DNA of 64,000 nt from Leptospira fainei serovar Hurstbridge str. BUT 6 (GTDB lineage Bacteria; Spirochaetota; Leptospiria; Leptospirales; Leptospiraceae): the NCBI RefSeq assembly GCF_000306235.2, contig NZ_AKWZ02000010.1:124001-188000 (forward strand), given 5' to 3'. The first letter of the stretch is position 1; each line of letters begins with the position of its first letter. The notes below the pieces were generated by a model. It was not told where the DNA came from. It saw only the letters and a list, made by a program, of their open reading frames with translations, and did no database searches. This document shows positions 1-9,326 of the stretch, piece after piece. Both the position numbers and the translations under genes were made by a program.

Positions 1-2
1 CC

Positions 3-251
3 ATTGCGGGAGGCCCAAGCGGTCCCGGAACCGGCGGTATGTACACTAAATTGAAAGCAGCCGGCATTTTAAACGAAGCTGGAATTCCTAGCGGTATCAT
101 AGATGGAACGGAGAAAAACTGCGTGCGCCGTTTTCTGGAAGAGAATAAACTGGGGACCTTAGTTGCCGGAAACGGAAAGCATCGATCCTATTCCGAGGAG
201 GAAATTAAAGCGATCCTCCAAGCAAAACGAAACGGAGGACATTCGCAATGA
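3..251 (+). CDS. proB: Glutamate 5-kinase, C-terminal fragment (cut by window start)
   Basis: This is the tail of ProB, which phosphorylates glutamate in the first step of proline synthesis in the cytoplasm. The frame is open from base 3, with an internal Met at 39. The visible part has the glycine-rich stretch ending [12 protein letters not shown], which is conserved near the end of amino-acid kinases of this family. The product is about 80 residues in view and ends at TGA 249-251. The stop overlaps the proA start (ATGA), indicating translational coupling. The start and the kinase core lie outside the window. I see no separate PUA domain after the kinase motif, so this looks like the short form of the enzyme. 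Confidence 0.9.
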   Translation: MAGGPSGPGTGGMYTKLKAAGILNEAGIPSGIIDGTEKNCVRRFLEENKLGTLVAGNGKHRSYSEEEIKAILQAKRNGGHSQ

Positions 252-1510
252 TCCAACGGCCAACGGAACTCGAATATGTGGAAATCCTGTGTAAAAACGC
301 TCAGAAAGCTTCTCGGGAATTGCGAAAACTGAATTCCTCGAAAAAGAATACCGTTCTTGAAAAGCTAGCGGAAGCGTTGGTCGCGCGCAAATCCGAAATT
401 ATCGCGGAAAACGAGAAGGATGTTACCTCGGGAAAAGAGAAAGGCTTATCTGCGGCAATGCTGGATCGCTTAACCCTGGATGAAAAACGCATTCATAATT
501 TAGCAAATGCGGTTCTTGAAATCAGGTCCCTACCCGATCCTGTGGGAGAAGTCGTTCGGGGTTTAACGTTGCCTAACGGCATCAAGCTGGTTACGAAACG
601 AGTTCCTCTAGGTGTCATAATGGTCATCTATGAATCCCGTCCAAACGTGACGATCGATGTGGGAGCCTTATCCTTTAAGTCCGGTAACGCTTGTATACTG
701 AGAGGAGGGAGCGAAGCGTTTCATTCCAATAGCATACTTTCGGAAATCTTCCGAGACTGCCTTTTACAAGCCGGGCTTTCTCCTAACGCAGTGACTTTAG
801 TGGGTAAAACCGAGCGCGAGATCATGATCCCCTTCCTCAAGCAGACTCGGTATATCGATTTGGTGGTTCCTCGGGGAGGCGAAGCACTTATAAGCTTCGT
901 TTCGGAAAATTCTCTGATACCCGTCGTAAAGCACGATAAGGGTGTGGTGAACATCTATATAGATAAATCCGCGGATCCTAAAAAAGTTTTACCGATCATA
1001 CTGAATTCGAAAGTACAGCGCCCCGGCGTCTGCAACGCGGTAGAAAATTTAGTTTTACATGCCGGATATCCCCACTCTAAAGAACTGTTAAAAGAATTGG
1101 ATGCGAACGGAGTAAGATTACTTTTAGATCCTCCCGCACTTTCCCTTTTCCCCGCCGGAACTCCGGTAAAATCGGAAGAATATTGGGAAGAATTTTTAGA
1201 TCTACGTCTATCCGTAAAAACCGTAAATTCTATCGAAGAAGCGATTTCGTTTATTGAAAATACTTCTTCCGGTCATACCGAAGCGATCGTAACGGAAGAT
1301 TTGGGCGCTTCTAATTTATTTTTGGAATCTCTAGATTCCGCTGCGCTATTCGTGAATATATCCACGCGCTTTCACGACGGCGGAGAATTCGGACTCGGAG
1401 CGGAAGTCGGAATCTCGACCGGAAAACTTCATGTTAGAGGGCCGATGGGTTTAGTGCATCTCACGACCACCACTACGTATGGAGAAGGAGGAGGACAGGT
1501 GAGAGGGTAA
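248..1510 (+). CDS. proA: Gamma-glutamyl phosphate reductase
   Basis: ProA reduces gamma-glutamyl phosphate with NADPH to glutamate semialdehyde, the second step of proline synthesis. The 420-residue product has the usual family length. It shows the aldehyde dehydrogenase-like segments [10 protein letters not shown] (about residues 126-135) and LRGGSEA. The catalytic cysteine is in PGVCNAVE (Cys262), and the C-terminal motif [11 protein letters not shown] is present. The start ATG overlaps the proB stop by 4 bases, so the two are co-translated. It is followed after 19 bases by nadD, matching a common proline-NAD gene order. Confidence 0.96.
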   Translation: MIQRPTELEYVEILCKNAQKASRELRKLNSSKKNTVLEKLAEALVARKSEIIAENEKDVTSGKEKGLSAAMLDRLTLDEKRIHNLANAVLEIRSLPDPVGEVVRGLTLPNGIKLVTKRVPLGVIMVIYESRPNVTIDVGALSFKSGNACILRGGSEAFHSNSILSEIFRDCLLQAGLSPNAVTLVGKTEREIMIPFLKQTRYIDLVVPRGGEALISFVSENSLIPVVKHDKGVVNIYIDKSADPKKVLPIILNSKVQRPGVCNAVENLVLHAGYPHSKELLKELDANGVRLLLDPPALSLFPAGTPVKSEEYWEEFLDLRLSVKTVNSIEEAISFIENTSSGHTEAIVTEDLGASNLFLESLDSAALFVNISTRFHDGGEFGLGAEVGISTGKLHVRGPMGLVHLTTTTTYGEGGGQVRG

Positions 1511-1529
1511 TTCCCATTCGCTTTGGAAT

Positions 1530-2156
1530 ATGACTTTGCAGCTCTCCGAACCGCATCTCACCGGAATTTTCGGGGGAAGTTTCGATCCCCCTCACCTTGG
1601 ACACTTGGGAATCGCGACTTCCTTCTGGGAAACGATTCCTCAGGCGGAAGAGCTATTGGTGATTCCGAACTGCGTATCTCCTTTAAAAAACGGAAAGCAT
1701 GCATCGAGCGAGAATATATTACAAATGTTAGATGCTCAATTTTCGAAAATCCCGAAAACGAAAATCTTAGATATCGAATTGATGAAAAAAGGAAGCAGCT
1801 ATACGTACGAGACGCTTCTTGATTTGAAAAAATCTTACCCGAATCGTAGCTTCCTACTTCTCGTCGGAGAGGATAATTATTGTGAGTTTCAAAAATGGAG
1901 AAACTGGGAGAATATTTTAGGTCTTATTCGTTATCTCTTGGTATTTCGTAGAGTATCCGAACATATCCCGAAAAACCCTCATCTGAATTCGTTCGAAAAG
2001 AAAATTCTATTCTTAAATAATCCTATTATTCCGGCCGCTTCCACTGATTTGAGAAATGTGCTTCCGTCCGCCGTCGCAAAAAAACAGAAACCGATTGCTT
2101 TGAGCCAAGCCGTATGGGATAAAATACTCGAATCGAAAGAATATTCGGGAGGATAA
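1530..2156 (+). CDS. nadD: Nicotinate-nucleotide adenylyltransferase
   Basis: NadD transfers AMP from ATP to nicotinate mononucleotide, making deamido-NAD in the last shared part of NAD synthesis. The 208-residue protein is of normal size. The nucleotidyltransferase signature GGSFDPPHLGH is at residues 15-25 and supplies the HxGH ATP-binding histidines. A degenerate form of the second motif (S-T-D-L-R, normally S-S-T-x-x-R) is near residue 180. The stop TAA is immediately followed by the yqeK ATG with no gap. The yqeK ribosome site (GGGAGG) therefore lies in the last codons of nadD. Confidence 0.94.
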   Translation: MTLQLSEPHLTGIFGGSFDPPHLGHLGIATSFWETIPQAEELLVIPNCVSPLKNGKHASSENILQMLDAQFSKIPKTKILDIELMKKGSSYTYETLLDLKKSYPNRSFLLLVGEDNYCEFQKWRNWENILGLIRYLLVFRRVSEHIPKNPHLNSFEKKILFLNNPIIPAASTDLRNVLPSAVAKKQKPIALSQAVWDKILESKEYSGG

Positions 2157-2750
2157 ATGATTCCGGAAACGATCGAGGAGCAAATCAAATATTTCACCAG
2201 AATTGTTCCGCAAGAAATTACCGTTACGCGCTGGGACCATAGCTTACGAGTCGCCGAGATCGCTAAGGAGTTGGCGAGTTTTCACGCTCCCGATCAAACC
2301 GCCCAGGCTTTCTTAGCCGGAATCGTGCATGATATTACCAAGCAAAAAACCAAGGAATTTCATCTTTCGATTTTTACGGAAGCGAACGACCCCGAATCGG
2401 CAGGCTTACCGGAGGCTGCATGGCATTCTCGGTCCGCCTATCATTATCTGAAAGGAAAATACGGCTTATTAAACGAATCCGTCTTAGGTGCGGTAAAGCA
2501 CCATACATTAGGCGGCGATGATTTAAGCGTCTTGGAATGCATCTTATACGCGGCTGACTTTTTAGGATCCGAATTCGCGGAGCGTCAAAAAGATTATTCT
2601 GATTGGCGCGAAGAGGCGCGAAAGTACCTGTACAAAGGAGTTTTAAACAAAGCATTTCACACCATTTCCGACCTGCTGGAAAACAGACGAGAGATTCATC
2701 CTCGAACAATCGGTATGTATCATGCCGCTTTAAGAAAATTAACCAATTGA
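2157..2750 (+). CDS. yqeK: HD-domain Ap4A hydrolase, YqeK family
   Basis: YqeK proteins are metal-dependent HD phosphohydrolases that cleave diadenosine tetraphosphate symmetrically to two ADP. The 197-residue product shows His28 (W-D-H-S-L-R), the His58-Asp59 pair (AGIVHDITK), a further H-S-R-S and V-K-H-H-T-L-G-G, and a later Y-A-A-D. These are the family's ligand positions. It lies between nadD and a LytR-type gene, the usual nadD-yqeK arrangement. It starts directly after the nadD stop and is very likely translated by reinitiation. The assignment rests on motifs and context; activity is inferred from the family. Confidence 0.92.
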   Translation: MIPETIEEQIKYFTRIVPQEITVTRWDHSLRVAEIAKELASFHAPDQTAQAFLAGIVHDITKQKTKEFHLSIFTEANDPESAGLPEAAWHSRSAYHYLKGKYGLLNESVLGAVKHHTLGGDDLSVLECILYAADFLGSEFAERQKDYSDWREEARKYLYKGVLNKAFHTISDLLENRREIHPRTIGMYHAALRKLTN

Positions 2751-2792
2751 CATCCGAGTTTTTAAGATCGAAATGGAACCGAGGCTGAGTGT

Positions 2793-3941
2793 TTGGGTCC
2801 GTCTAAATCGTCGAAACCGCTTTTTTTTCTTCCTATTTGGATCGCTGTCGGTATTCTTTTTATCGTCGTTTTATTCTTTATATTCAGAAATATACGCAGA
2901 ACCGGGTTGGATGAAAAAATAAGTTCCGGTAAACCGATTCATATTTTAGTCCATGCAATCGCCGAAGATGATACTTACGAATTCGGCGTGTTAGCGACGT
3001 TGTTTCCCTCGCAAGAAAGGGCGGCTCTTTTTTTCATTCATCCGATCTCTACGTTCGATGATCCTGAAGATAGTTTGGAACAATTAAAATCGAAAGCGCC
3101 GTCGACAGTGACGAATGCCGTGGAGGAGATTTTAGGATCCAAACCTCAATATAAAATTACGGTAAAAGCTTCCGCATTCATTCGTCTTGTCGATATGCTC
3201 GGTGGGTTGTCGATTTACACGGATAATCGGACGGCGGAAAGTTCGCCTACCTACGTAAGAACGCCGGGAGTTTATACTTATTCCGGCGAAGATTCGTATG
3301 ATTATGTTTCTTTTATGAAGAAAAAGGAAACACTGGACTATTTGGATAGGATAAGTCGACAAGAAAGTACGGTTCTTACCCTTTACGAAACTCTTTATCA
3401 AAATCGGGAATTCCTAAACGCCGGCTGGTCGGAATACGCGTATTCACTTCTGGATACAGACTTCTCCCGGGACGACTTCTATTCTCTTTTAAAATTCCTG
3501 ACTTCTCATAGAATTTCCTTCGGTGTTACCGAACTTCCCGGAGAGCCGTCTCTTGATCCGAGATCGAAACGATTATATTTGAAAGCCGACCTTGGAAGAT
3601 GCACTGCCGCCTTTCGAAAATTTCAGAAAGACGTTTCTTCGGAAATTTTCACGGATGGAGAATTCGCCAGAACCGAAGTCCTAAACGGCACGGAAGTCCC
3701 CGGACTGGCTAAAGATGTTCGTGGAATCTTAGCGGATAAGCGAATTAAGGTGCTGGCGGCGGATAATGCCTGGAGTAAGGATGTCGAAAAGACAGTCATC
3801 TTAGATCGTTCAGGAAACACTGCGGTCTCGGACAAGATTTCGACTGTCCTGGAAAAGGCCAAAGTATATCACGTTTTACGTAAAGACCTCGGTCTCGACA
3901 CCACAGTCCTACTCGGCTCGGACATAGAACCAAAGAAATAA
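2793..3941 (+). CDS. LytR-CpsA-Psr-like membrane-anchored protein
   Basis: The 382-residue protein has one N-terminal membrane segment (about residues 13-33, rich in I, L, V and F) after a short basic head. An extracytoplasmic domain follows that resembles LytR-CpsA-Psr proteins: a segment H-I-L-V-H-A, then F-F-I-H-P-I-S-T and [11 protein letters not shown]. The C-terminal part (about residues 290-380) looks like a LytR C-terminal domain ([17 protein letters not shown]). Family members attach glycopolymers to cell wall. The usual catalytic arginines are not obvious here, so enzyme function is uncertain. No ATG exists in the open frame after 2766, so the TTG at 2793 is the likely start. It sits between yqeK and rsfS, a frequent position for this family. 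Confidence 0.75.
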   Translation: MGPSKSSKPLFFLPIWIAVGILFIVVLFFIFRNIRRTGLDEKISSGKPIHILVHAIAEDDTYEFGVLATLFPSQERAALFFIHPISTFDDPEDSLEQLKSKAPSTVTNAVEEILGSKPQYKITVKASAFIRLVDMLGGLSIYTDNRTAESSPTYVRTPGVYTYSGEDSYDYVSFMKKKETLDYLDRISRQESTVLTLYETLYQNREFLNAGWSEYAYSLLDTDFSRDDFYSLLKFLTSHRISFGVTELPGEPSLDPRSKRLYLKADLGRCTAAFRKFQKDVSSEIFTDGEFARTEVLNGTEVPGLAKDVRGILADKRIKVLAADNAWSKDVEKTVILDRSGNTAVSDKISTVLEKAKVYHVLRKDLGLDTTVLLGSDIEPKK

Positions 3942-3944
3942 TAT

Positions 3945-4322
3945 ATGACCCCCGCTTCAAAAAACGCCCCAAAAGAAACAATAGAGATCCTCAAAACCGT
4001 TTATAAAATAATGAAAGACAAAAAATGCGAAGAGATCGCGGTTTTAAATTTAGAAACCGTCAATTCGTATTTAAGTTATTTTTTGATTTGTACGGTAAAC
4101 TCCTCCGTCCAAGCCAACGCCGTAGCGAGAGAAATAAAAAAAGCATTAAAAAGTTTTAAACTTCCGCATAAAGAAACGGATAAGACCGGGACGTCCTCCT
4201 CTTCCGGCTGGACTCTCCTCGACTATGGTGAATTCATCGTCCATATTATGACTCCGGAAAAAAGGGAGTTCTATAACCTAGATAGACTCTGGCGAGATGC
4301 GGAACGGATCGAATTAGAATAA
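3945..4322 (+). CDS. rsfS: Ribosome silencing factor RsfS
   Basis: RsfS binds uL14 on the large ribosomal subunit and blocks subunit joining when nutrients are scarce. The 125-residue product has the family pattern: a helical N-terminus, then [18 protein letters not shown], a [15 protein letters not shown] segment with the WxLLDYG motif (about residues 90-96), then V-H-I-M and W-x-D-A. The start ATG is 3 bases after the lytR-like stop, so it belongs to the upstream operon. This is the last gene before a convergent neighbour. Confidence 0.95.
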   Translation: MTPASKNAPKETIEILKTVYKIMKDKKCEEIAVLNLETVNSYLSYFLICTVNSSVQANAVAREIKKALKSFKLPHKETDKTGTSSSSGWTLLDYGEFIVHIMTPEKREFYNLDRLWRDAERIELE

Positions 4323-4360
4323 ATCTCTTCGAACCGATCCGATTTTTCGGACACAGAAAG

Positions 4361-6439
4361 TTAAATCAACTTTTCCCGCAAAGCGTTCCAATCCGATATC
4401 GGCAAATCGCATTCGAATCCCTGGCAGAAGTACGCCTTTAGGCTTCCGCCGGAAACGCGATTTTTTAATAAAAGGATTTTGTCTCCGACTTCTTCCGCTT
4501 CCTTATCGGTCGCCCAAGCAAACACGATTTCGGGTAAAAACATGGCTCCAATTCCTTGCCATACCGGAAATAAATCCTCCTGGGTCGAGTATACGACAGC
4601 CAATTCTTTGGAAGCCGAATTTTTAAGCCAATACGCCGAAAGTAGACAGGGATAATTCATCGGATGTGTTTCCAATTCTACTTTAAAATAAGAGAATATA
4701 GCATCGGCAAAATTCGAATATTTGTCCGACTCCACCCCCATTCTAGAGAGAATCGTAAACGCGAGGGCAAACGAACTATTGGAGGAAGGTTCCACTCCGT
4801 CGTAACCGTCCACATTTCTACGCAACAAATCTTCCGCGTCCGAGCCGGTATCGAAAAAGACGCCTGCAGGAGACCGAAATAATCTCACGGCATCTTCTGC
4901 GTATCGAATAGCAAGAGTCAAATAACGGGTTCCTTTCCCCGCCTGGAATAACCAAAGAGACGCCAGGATAAACTCGGCATAATCTCCACTGTAGGCGAGA
5001 AACCTCGCTTCTCCTTCCCTAAATCTCCTCAACAATCGTCCATCTTCCCGGACTAAATTGTTTTCGAGAAATCGAAACGTCTCTTCGGCCAATCGCAATA
5101 ATTCTCCGTCGCCGAAAGCCATTGCGGCTTTCGTTGCGGCCTTAATGTATAAACAATTCCAGGAAAGTAAAACCTTATCATCGCGCAGCGGGCGAATTCG
5201 ATCCGACCTGCGTGCTAACAGTTTTTTCCGATTTCGATCCACGATTTCGGTCAGCTCTTCCTGCTCTAATCCGTGCAATCTTGCAAAATTCGTCCGAAAG
5301 CTTTCATGTAAAATATTACTTTCTTCGAAATTTCCGATCTCCGTCACATTCCAAAATTCTTCCAACAGGATCGCATCGGAGCCGCATACCTCGTGAAATT
5401 CATTTCTCTTCCATAGATAAAACAGACCTTCTTCGCCTTCCGAATCCGCATCCTCGGCGCTGGCAATCCCTCCTCCCTGCAATCTCATATCGCGGGAAAG
5501 ATATTCCAGTACGTCGTAAGCCGCTTCCTTATATTTTACATGCCCGGTCGTTTGAAAACATTCGACCAGCGCCTCCAGAAATAAAGAATTATCATAGAGC
5601 ATTTTTTCAAAATGCGGAACCAACCATTTATGATCGGTGGAATATCTACAGATTCCACCCCCGATTTGATCGTAAATTCCGCCTTTCTTCATTGCGACAA
5701 GAGTTTCTTCCACCATCTCCAAGGCCTTTGGCTCTCCGGTGGATTTATAAAATCTTAATAGAAAGGACAGTCCCATGCTCGGGGGAAATTTATTCGTAGC
5801 GTTTGATTTGAAGCCTGCAAACTCCGGATCATAAAATCGGTCGTACATTCCGAAAGCAGTTTCGAAAACCGTTTTGGCGGGCAATTGCAGATCGCGTTGT
5901 TCGTTTAACGCTTTAGATTCTTCGGATTCTTTTAAATACCGGGCAAGCTCTTCGGAAGCATCTATAAGTTCCTCTTTTTTCTCCTTCCAAAGATTTGCCA
6001 GAATATTCAAAACGTCTACGAAACTCTTGCGGCCATATTTGGCGACCGGCGGGAAGTAGGTGCCCCCGGTAATCGGTTTCCCTTCCGGAGTCAAAAACAT
6101 ATTCAGAGGCCAACCGCCTTGCTGATTCATCGCATGCAACGCATCCATATAAATACGGTCGACGTCCGGCCTCTCCTCCCTATCGACCTTTATGGAAACG
6201 AAATATTGATTTAAAACCGCAGCAGTAGCCTGGTCTTCGAAAGATTCCTTCTCCATTACGTGACACCAATGGCACGTTGCGTATCCTATCGAGAGGAAAA
6301 TCAATTTGTCTTCCTCTTTCGCTTTGACAAAAGCTTCCTTGGACCAAGGAAACCAGTCGACTGGGTTCGTCGCATGCTGTAGTAGATACGGACTCTTTTC
6401 GGACGCGAGTCGGTTTTGTTTCTTTGGAGTTGTGTCCAT
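4361..6439 (-). CDS. Thioredoxin-domain protein, YyaL/DUF255 (spermatogenesis-associated 20) family
   Basis: The 692-residue protein begins with the family hallmark [21 protein letters not shown]. A thioredoxin-like domain follows with the redox pair C56-H-W-C59-H and G-G-W-P-L-N-M-F-L. The rest is an alpha/alpha-barrel like that of sugar isomerases and N-acylglucosamine epimerases, with E-D-A-D-S-E-G near the middle. No signal peptide is seen, so it is probably cytoplasmic. The molecular function of the family is not established. It is divergent from the tolC-like gene, sharing an intergenic space of about 70-95 bases depending on the tolC start. Confidence 0.93.
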   Translation of the reverse strand: MDTTPKKQNRLASEKSPYLLQHATNPVDWFPWSKEAFVKAKEEDKLIFLSIGYATCHWCHVMEKESFEDQATAAVLNQYFVSIKVDREERPDVDRIYMDALHAMNQQGGWPLNMFLTPEGKPITGGTYFPPVAKYGRKSFVDVLNILANLWKEKKEELIDASEELARYLKESEESKALNEQRDLQLPAKTVFETAFGMYDRFYDPEFAGFKSNATNKFPPSMGLSFLLRFYKSTGEPKALEMVEETLVAMKKGGIYDQIGGGICRYSTDHKWLVPHFEKMLYDNSLFLEALVECFQTTGHVKYKEAAYDVLEYLSRDMRLQGGGIASAEDADSEGEEGLFYLWKRNEFHEVCGSDAILLEEFWNVTEIGNFEESNILHESFRTNFARLHGLEQEELTEIVDRNRKKLLARRSDRIRPLRDDKVLLSWNCLYIKAATKAAMAFGDGELLRLAEETFRFLENNLVREDGRLLRRFREGEARFLAYSGDYAEFILASLWLFQAGKGTRYLTLAIRYAEDAVRLFRSPAGVFFDTGSDAEDLLRRNVDGYDGVEPSSNSSFALAFTILSRMGVESDKYSNFADAIFSYFKVELETHPMNYPCLLSAYWLKNSASKELAVVYSTQEDLFPVWQGIGAMFLPEIVFAWATDKEAEEVGDKILLLKNRVSGGSLKAYFCQGFECDLPISDWNALREKLI

Positions 6440-6507
6440 TTATTTCCGCTGTATTAGACTTTTCTCTCACTGTTTTCGATTTGGCAAATTCTTCCGAGCC
6501 TAAAACC

Positions 6508-8160
6508 ATGCTCCGTAGGAAGATTACCGAACTTATGCAAAGGCCCTTAGTCGTTCCTTTTTTAAGGAAAATCTATCTCCGGCTATTCTTGGCTGGAGCG
6601 TTGACTTTGCCTAGTTCCATTTTTGCACAACAATCTGAATCACTCGTTGAGAACAAACCCGTATTTCATTTATCGTTAAAAGACGCCGTTAACTATGTCC
6701 TTGCGAATAATATTACCGTTAAAAATGCTAAAATGGAATATATTAAAGCGGACTCGGCAGACTTGAAAAACCAATCGCAGTTTGCTTGGACACTTGTAGG
6801 ATCTTTTTCTACAACTAAAACCGGATTACCATCCAACCGAAACAACATTCTTTCTGGAACGAAAATATCGAATGATAGAATGGCGATCGGTATTCAAAAG
6901 CAATTCGAAACCCAAACATATTTTACGCTCGAAGTCAGCAATACTCGCTTCGATACGAACGCCTTGGAATCTCCTGCCTCCGCGGCTCCGTTAGGAGCCT
7001 TGGGTCCTTTACTGGCGGCGCCTCCCCAATATACGAGCGCTCTGACTGCAACCCTTAGCCAAGAACTTTTGAAATACAGCTTCGGAAGGACCGAAAAAGA
7101 CCGTCAAAAGGTTTTAAAGCAAAATGTAATCATCCAACGAGACGGACTCATCGATACGTTGGCTCAACTAGTAGTGAAAACCTTGGTCGATTATTGGAGC
7201 TTAAGCGTTTACGATTCTCAAGTATCTACGTTCGAGAGATTGGAAAAAAATACGAGAACCATTCGAGATATTACCGCCAGGAAGGCCGGTTTGGGACTTT
7301 CCGAATCCTTTGAGCTAAACCAATGGAATTCCGCATTATCACAAACCCAAAATAGTTTGGAAAGCGCCAGATTAGCGAGAAACGATGCCGAACGGAACCT
7401 AGTTCGGGTTCTCAATGCGGATCCTTCCTCTAAGATCGCGGGAATTACCGATTTGCATGAACAAATTCCGGATAATATGGATCCGGAAAAAGATTATCAA
7501 TACGCCCTTAAAAACCGGATCGATCTGAAGAATTTAAGAAGACAAAGGGAAGTTGCGGACATCCAGCTTCGGATTAAAGAAGCGGAAGATATGCCTTCCC
7601 TGAAAATCAGCGGAAGTTATTCCACGCGCGGGCAAACGTTTTTAAATCCTCAGACGAACTTTGTAAATCCTGAAACCGGAATCATGTCCTTTAAATATCC
7701 TGAAATGAACGCGGGATTCAGCCTTTCCTATCCTCTATTCGACGTAGGAATTAAGACGGATATTCGCGACGCGAAAGCGCAAATCGAGGTACTCGCAAAA
7801 CAGGAAGAGGATTTAAAGAAACAAATTCGCGAAGACTTGGATAATCGGTATGCTTCGATCATGTCAGGCCAAGAATTATTGGATTCGGCGACCCGTCGGA
7901 GAGACGAAGCCGAGAAATATTATAGAGGCGTTCAGCAACGCTATAGCCAAGGTCGATTTACTGCAGTAGTGGTGAAGTTGGCGTTGGATAACTTGATTCA
8001 ATCCGAACTGTTAATGGCACAAGCAAAGATTAATTTCAACGTGGATCTTATTCGATACGATTTAGCCAAAAACTATGTTTTCGAAAAATTCGGCGTGGAT
8101 GTGGCCAAATTAATCGAAGAACTCTCTAAGCTCGACTTAGAAAACGACAAAACCAAGTAA
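6508..8160 (+). CDS. TolC-family outer membrane efflux protein (orphan)
   Basis: TolC proteins form trimeric outer-membrane channels for efflux pumps and type I secretion. After a signal peptide ending near S-I-F-A-Q-Q, the protein has the two long helical repeats typical of the family, for example D-A-V-N-Y-V-L-A-N-N-I near the start, and E-A-E-K-Y-Y-R-G-V-Q-Q-R-Y-S-Q-G-R in the second repeat. I prefer ATG 6508 (550 residues) or ATG 6535. The frame is open to 6424, but that would run into the opposite gene and put 28 residues before the signal peptide. No pump or adaptor gene is adjacent. It resembles the TolC at 57.8-59.4 kb (W-N-x-A-L and N-L-V/D-L-L-V repeats), suggesting paralogy. Confidence 0.88.
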   Translation: MLRRKITELMQRPLVVPFLRKIYLRLFLAGALTLPSSIFAQQSESLVENKPVFHLSLKDAVNYVLANNITVKNAKMEYIKADSADLKNQSQFAWTLVGSFSTTKTGLPSNRNNILSGTKISNDRMAIGIQKQFETQTYFTLEVSNTRFDTNALESPASAAPLGALGPLLAAPPQYTSALTATLSQELLKYSFGRTEKDRQKVLKQNVIIQRDGLIDTLAQLVVKTLVDYWSLSVYDSQVSTFERLEKNTRTIRDITARKAGLGLSESFELNQWNSALSQTQNSLESARLARNDAERNLVRVLNADPSSKIAGITDLHEQIPDNMDPEKDYQYALKNRIDLKNLRRQREVADIQLRIKEAEDMPSLKISGSYSTRGQTFLNPQTNFVNPETGIMSFKYPEMNAGFSLSYPLFDVGIKTDIRDAKAQIEVLAKQEEDLKKQIREDLDNRYASIMSGQELLDSATRRRDEAEKYYRGVQQRYSQGRFTAVVVKLALDNLIQSELLMAQAKINFNVDLIRYDLAKNYVFEKFGVDVAKLIEELSKLDLENDKTK

Positions 8161-8181
8161 GACCCGAGCAGGATATTAGAA

Positions 8182-8218
8182 GCTTAGAAAATAAGTTCCG
8201 AGAATCTTTTTTCTAAGC
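8182..8218. terminator. Hairpin between convergent tolC-like and peroxidase genes
   Basis: A perfect 10-base inverted repeat, GCTTAGAAAA (8182-8191) and TTTTCTAAGC (8209-8218), flanks a 17-base loop. The A/T runs at the inner edges give a T-rich 3' arm on both strands. It lies between two convergent genes and plausibly ends both transcripts, though there is no long T-run after the stem. Confidence 0.5.
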
Positions 8219-8229
8219 GGTTCGCTTAT

Positions 8230-9168
8230 TTAAGCTTTAGGAATATTCGGTATCTCCAGAGGAATCGTTTCCCCTTCCAAAGACCTCAGAAATTCTATGA
8301 GATCCCTTTTGTCCTCCTCGGAGAGGCGTGCAGGTTTCAAGAGCGGATCGAATAAAGCATTGGCATGCCCGCCATCCGCGAAATGATTCACGGTTTCTTC
8401 GATAGAACCGAATTGGCCGTTATGCATAAAGGTCTTTCTACGAGTCACATCTCGCAACGAGGGAGTGCGAACTTTATCCTTAACTCCCGGCAATCCGGTC
8501 GTATGCATTTCCGAGTCCGAGAAATTCGGCCCCTGGTGACATTGCACGCATTTCGCTTTATTTTGAAAAACATCCCATCCGCGTTTTTGTGCCGGAGTCA
8601 GAGCAGCTTCTTCCCCCATTGCAAATCGATCAAAATTAGAATTTCGACTCAAGATAGTCCGCTGAAACGCGGAAAGCGCAAAAACGATTCTATCAACGGT
8701 AATCTCAGGACTCCCAAAAGCCTTATGAAACATCTCTTTATATTCCGGAACGGCGGAAAGCCTTTGTATGATCGTTTTTTCGTTTTTGGACATTAAATCG
8801 AAATAGACCCTTTCTTTGACTACGTTTTCCAAATCCCTCGTCTCAGGATCTTTGAACACGTCCTTATATAAGGCAACGTTAGTCAGGGTTCGACCGATAT
8901 TGTTATGAATTTTATTTCTCGGAGCGCCGCTGGTTTGGAATTCGAAATTTCGATACGTTGCGCAATTATAATCCTGCTTTAGAGACAATCGTTTGTCGAA
9001 ATAAAGCATTTTACCAAGCTCGACCTTATCCTTATTATAAGGATTATTGCTGGGGTGAATGACATTCTTTACTACAAAAGCTTCGAGTTCCGGAATCGGC
9101 TTACGTTCTTTACAGGACCCGATAAAAAGCATCACAATAAGGGACAAAATTATTAAAAATCGATTCAT
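8230..9168 (-). CDS. Cytochrome c peroxidase-family lipoprotein with one intact haem motif
   Basis: Di-haem peroxidases of the CcpA/MauG family reduce hydrogen peroxide in the periplasm. The 312-residue product has a lipobox (F-I-G-S-Cys19). The C-terminal haem site is intact: Cys207-V-Q-Cys210-His211, followed by G-P-N-F-S-D and the distal segment R-T-P-S-L-R-D-V-T and M-H-N-G. The N-terminal haem site, normally CxxCH, reads C69-A-T-Y72-R73. The second cysteine and the histidine ligand are both replaced, so only one covalent haem is predicted. The segment after it (T-L-T-N-V-A-L-Y) still follows the family. ATG 9168 is preferred over an upstream TTG at 9183. A PerR-like box lies 55 bases upstream. 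Confidence 0.88.
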   Translation of the reverse strand: MNRFLIILSLIVMLFIGSCKERKPIPELEAFVVKNVIHPSNNPYNKDKVELGKMLYFDKRLSLKQDYNCATYRNFEFQTSGAPRNKIHNNIGRTLTNVALYKDVFKDPETRDLENVVKERVYFDLMSKNEKTIIQRLSAVPEYKEMFHKAFGSPEITVDRIVFALSAFQRTILSRNSNFDRFAMGEEAALTPAQKRGWDVFQNKAKCVQCHQGPNFSDSEMHTTGLPGVKDKVRTPSLRDVTRRKTFMHNGQFGSIEETVNHFADGGHANALFDPLLKPARLSEEDKRDLIEFLRSLEGETIPLEIPNIPKA

Positions 9169-9222
9169 GACGGGCCCCCGCAATCCAGCTTCCGGTAAAT
9201 TCAGCGAATGTCAATCTCCTAT

Positions 9223-9237
9223 TTAGAATAATTCTAA
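9223..9237. promoter_or_regulatory. PerR/Fur-type 7-1-7 operator
   Basis: The sequence TTAGAAT-A-ATTCTAA is a perfect 15-base inverted repeat. It differs from the Bacillus PerR box TTATAAT-N-ATTATAA at one position per half. It lies 55 bases upstream of the cytochrome c peroxidase start and about 43 bases upstream of the ECF41-type -35 element of the divergent gene. Peroxidase genes are typical PerR targets, so PerR control is the best inference. A Fur or Zur homologue could also use it. Confidence 0.65.
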
Positions 9238-9279
9238 CCTCATTCCTGGAAGAGAAAATTTCATTAAGCGACTTCCCTT

Positions 9280-9305
9280 TGTCACAAAATGAATGAACCG
9301 TCGTC
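9280..9305 (+). promoter_or_regulatory. ECF41-type promoter
   Basis: TGTCACA at 9280-9286 and CGTC at 9302-9305 are separated by 15 bases. These match the -35 (TGTCACA) and -10 (CGTC) signatures described for promoters used by ECF41 sigma factors. The pair lies just upstream of the FAD oxidoreductase, whose operon encodes such a sigma factor, so autoregulation is expected. An overlapping CGTC at 9299-9302 gives a shorter, less likely spacing. The AGGAG ribosome site is at 9315-9319, so the leader would be very short. Confidence 0.7.
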
Positions 9306-9326
9306 CTCACTGATAGGAGCTTTATA

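Noticed and set aside
1523..1822. 99-codon frame overlapping nadD on the same strand
   Set aside because: It runs inside nadD in another frame, and nadD has clear catalytic motifs.
5212..5799. 195-codon frame opposite the DUF255 gene
   Set aside because: The opposite strand encodes a well-defined protein and this frame has arginine/serine-rich shadow composition.
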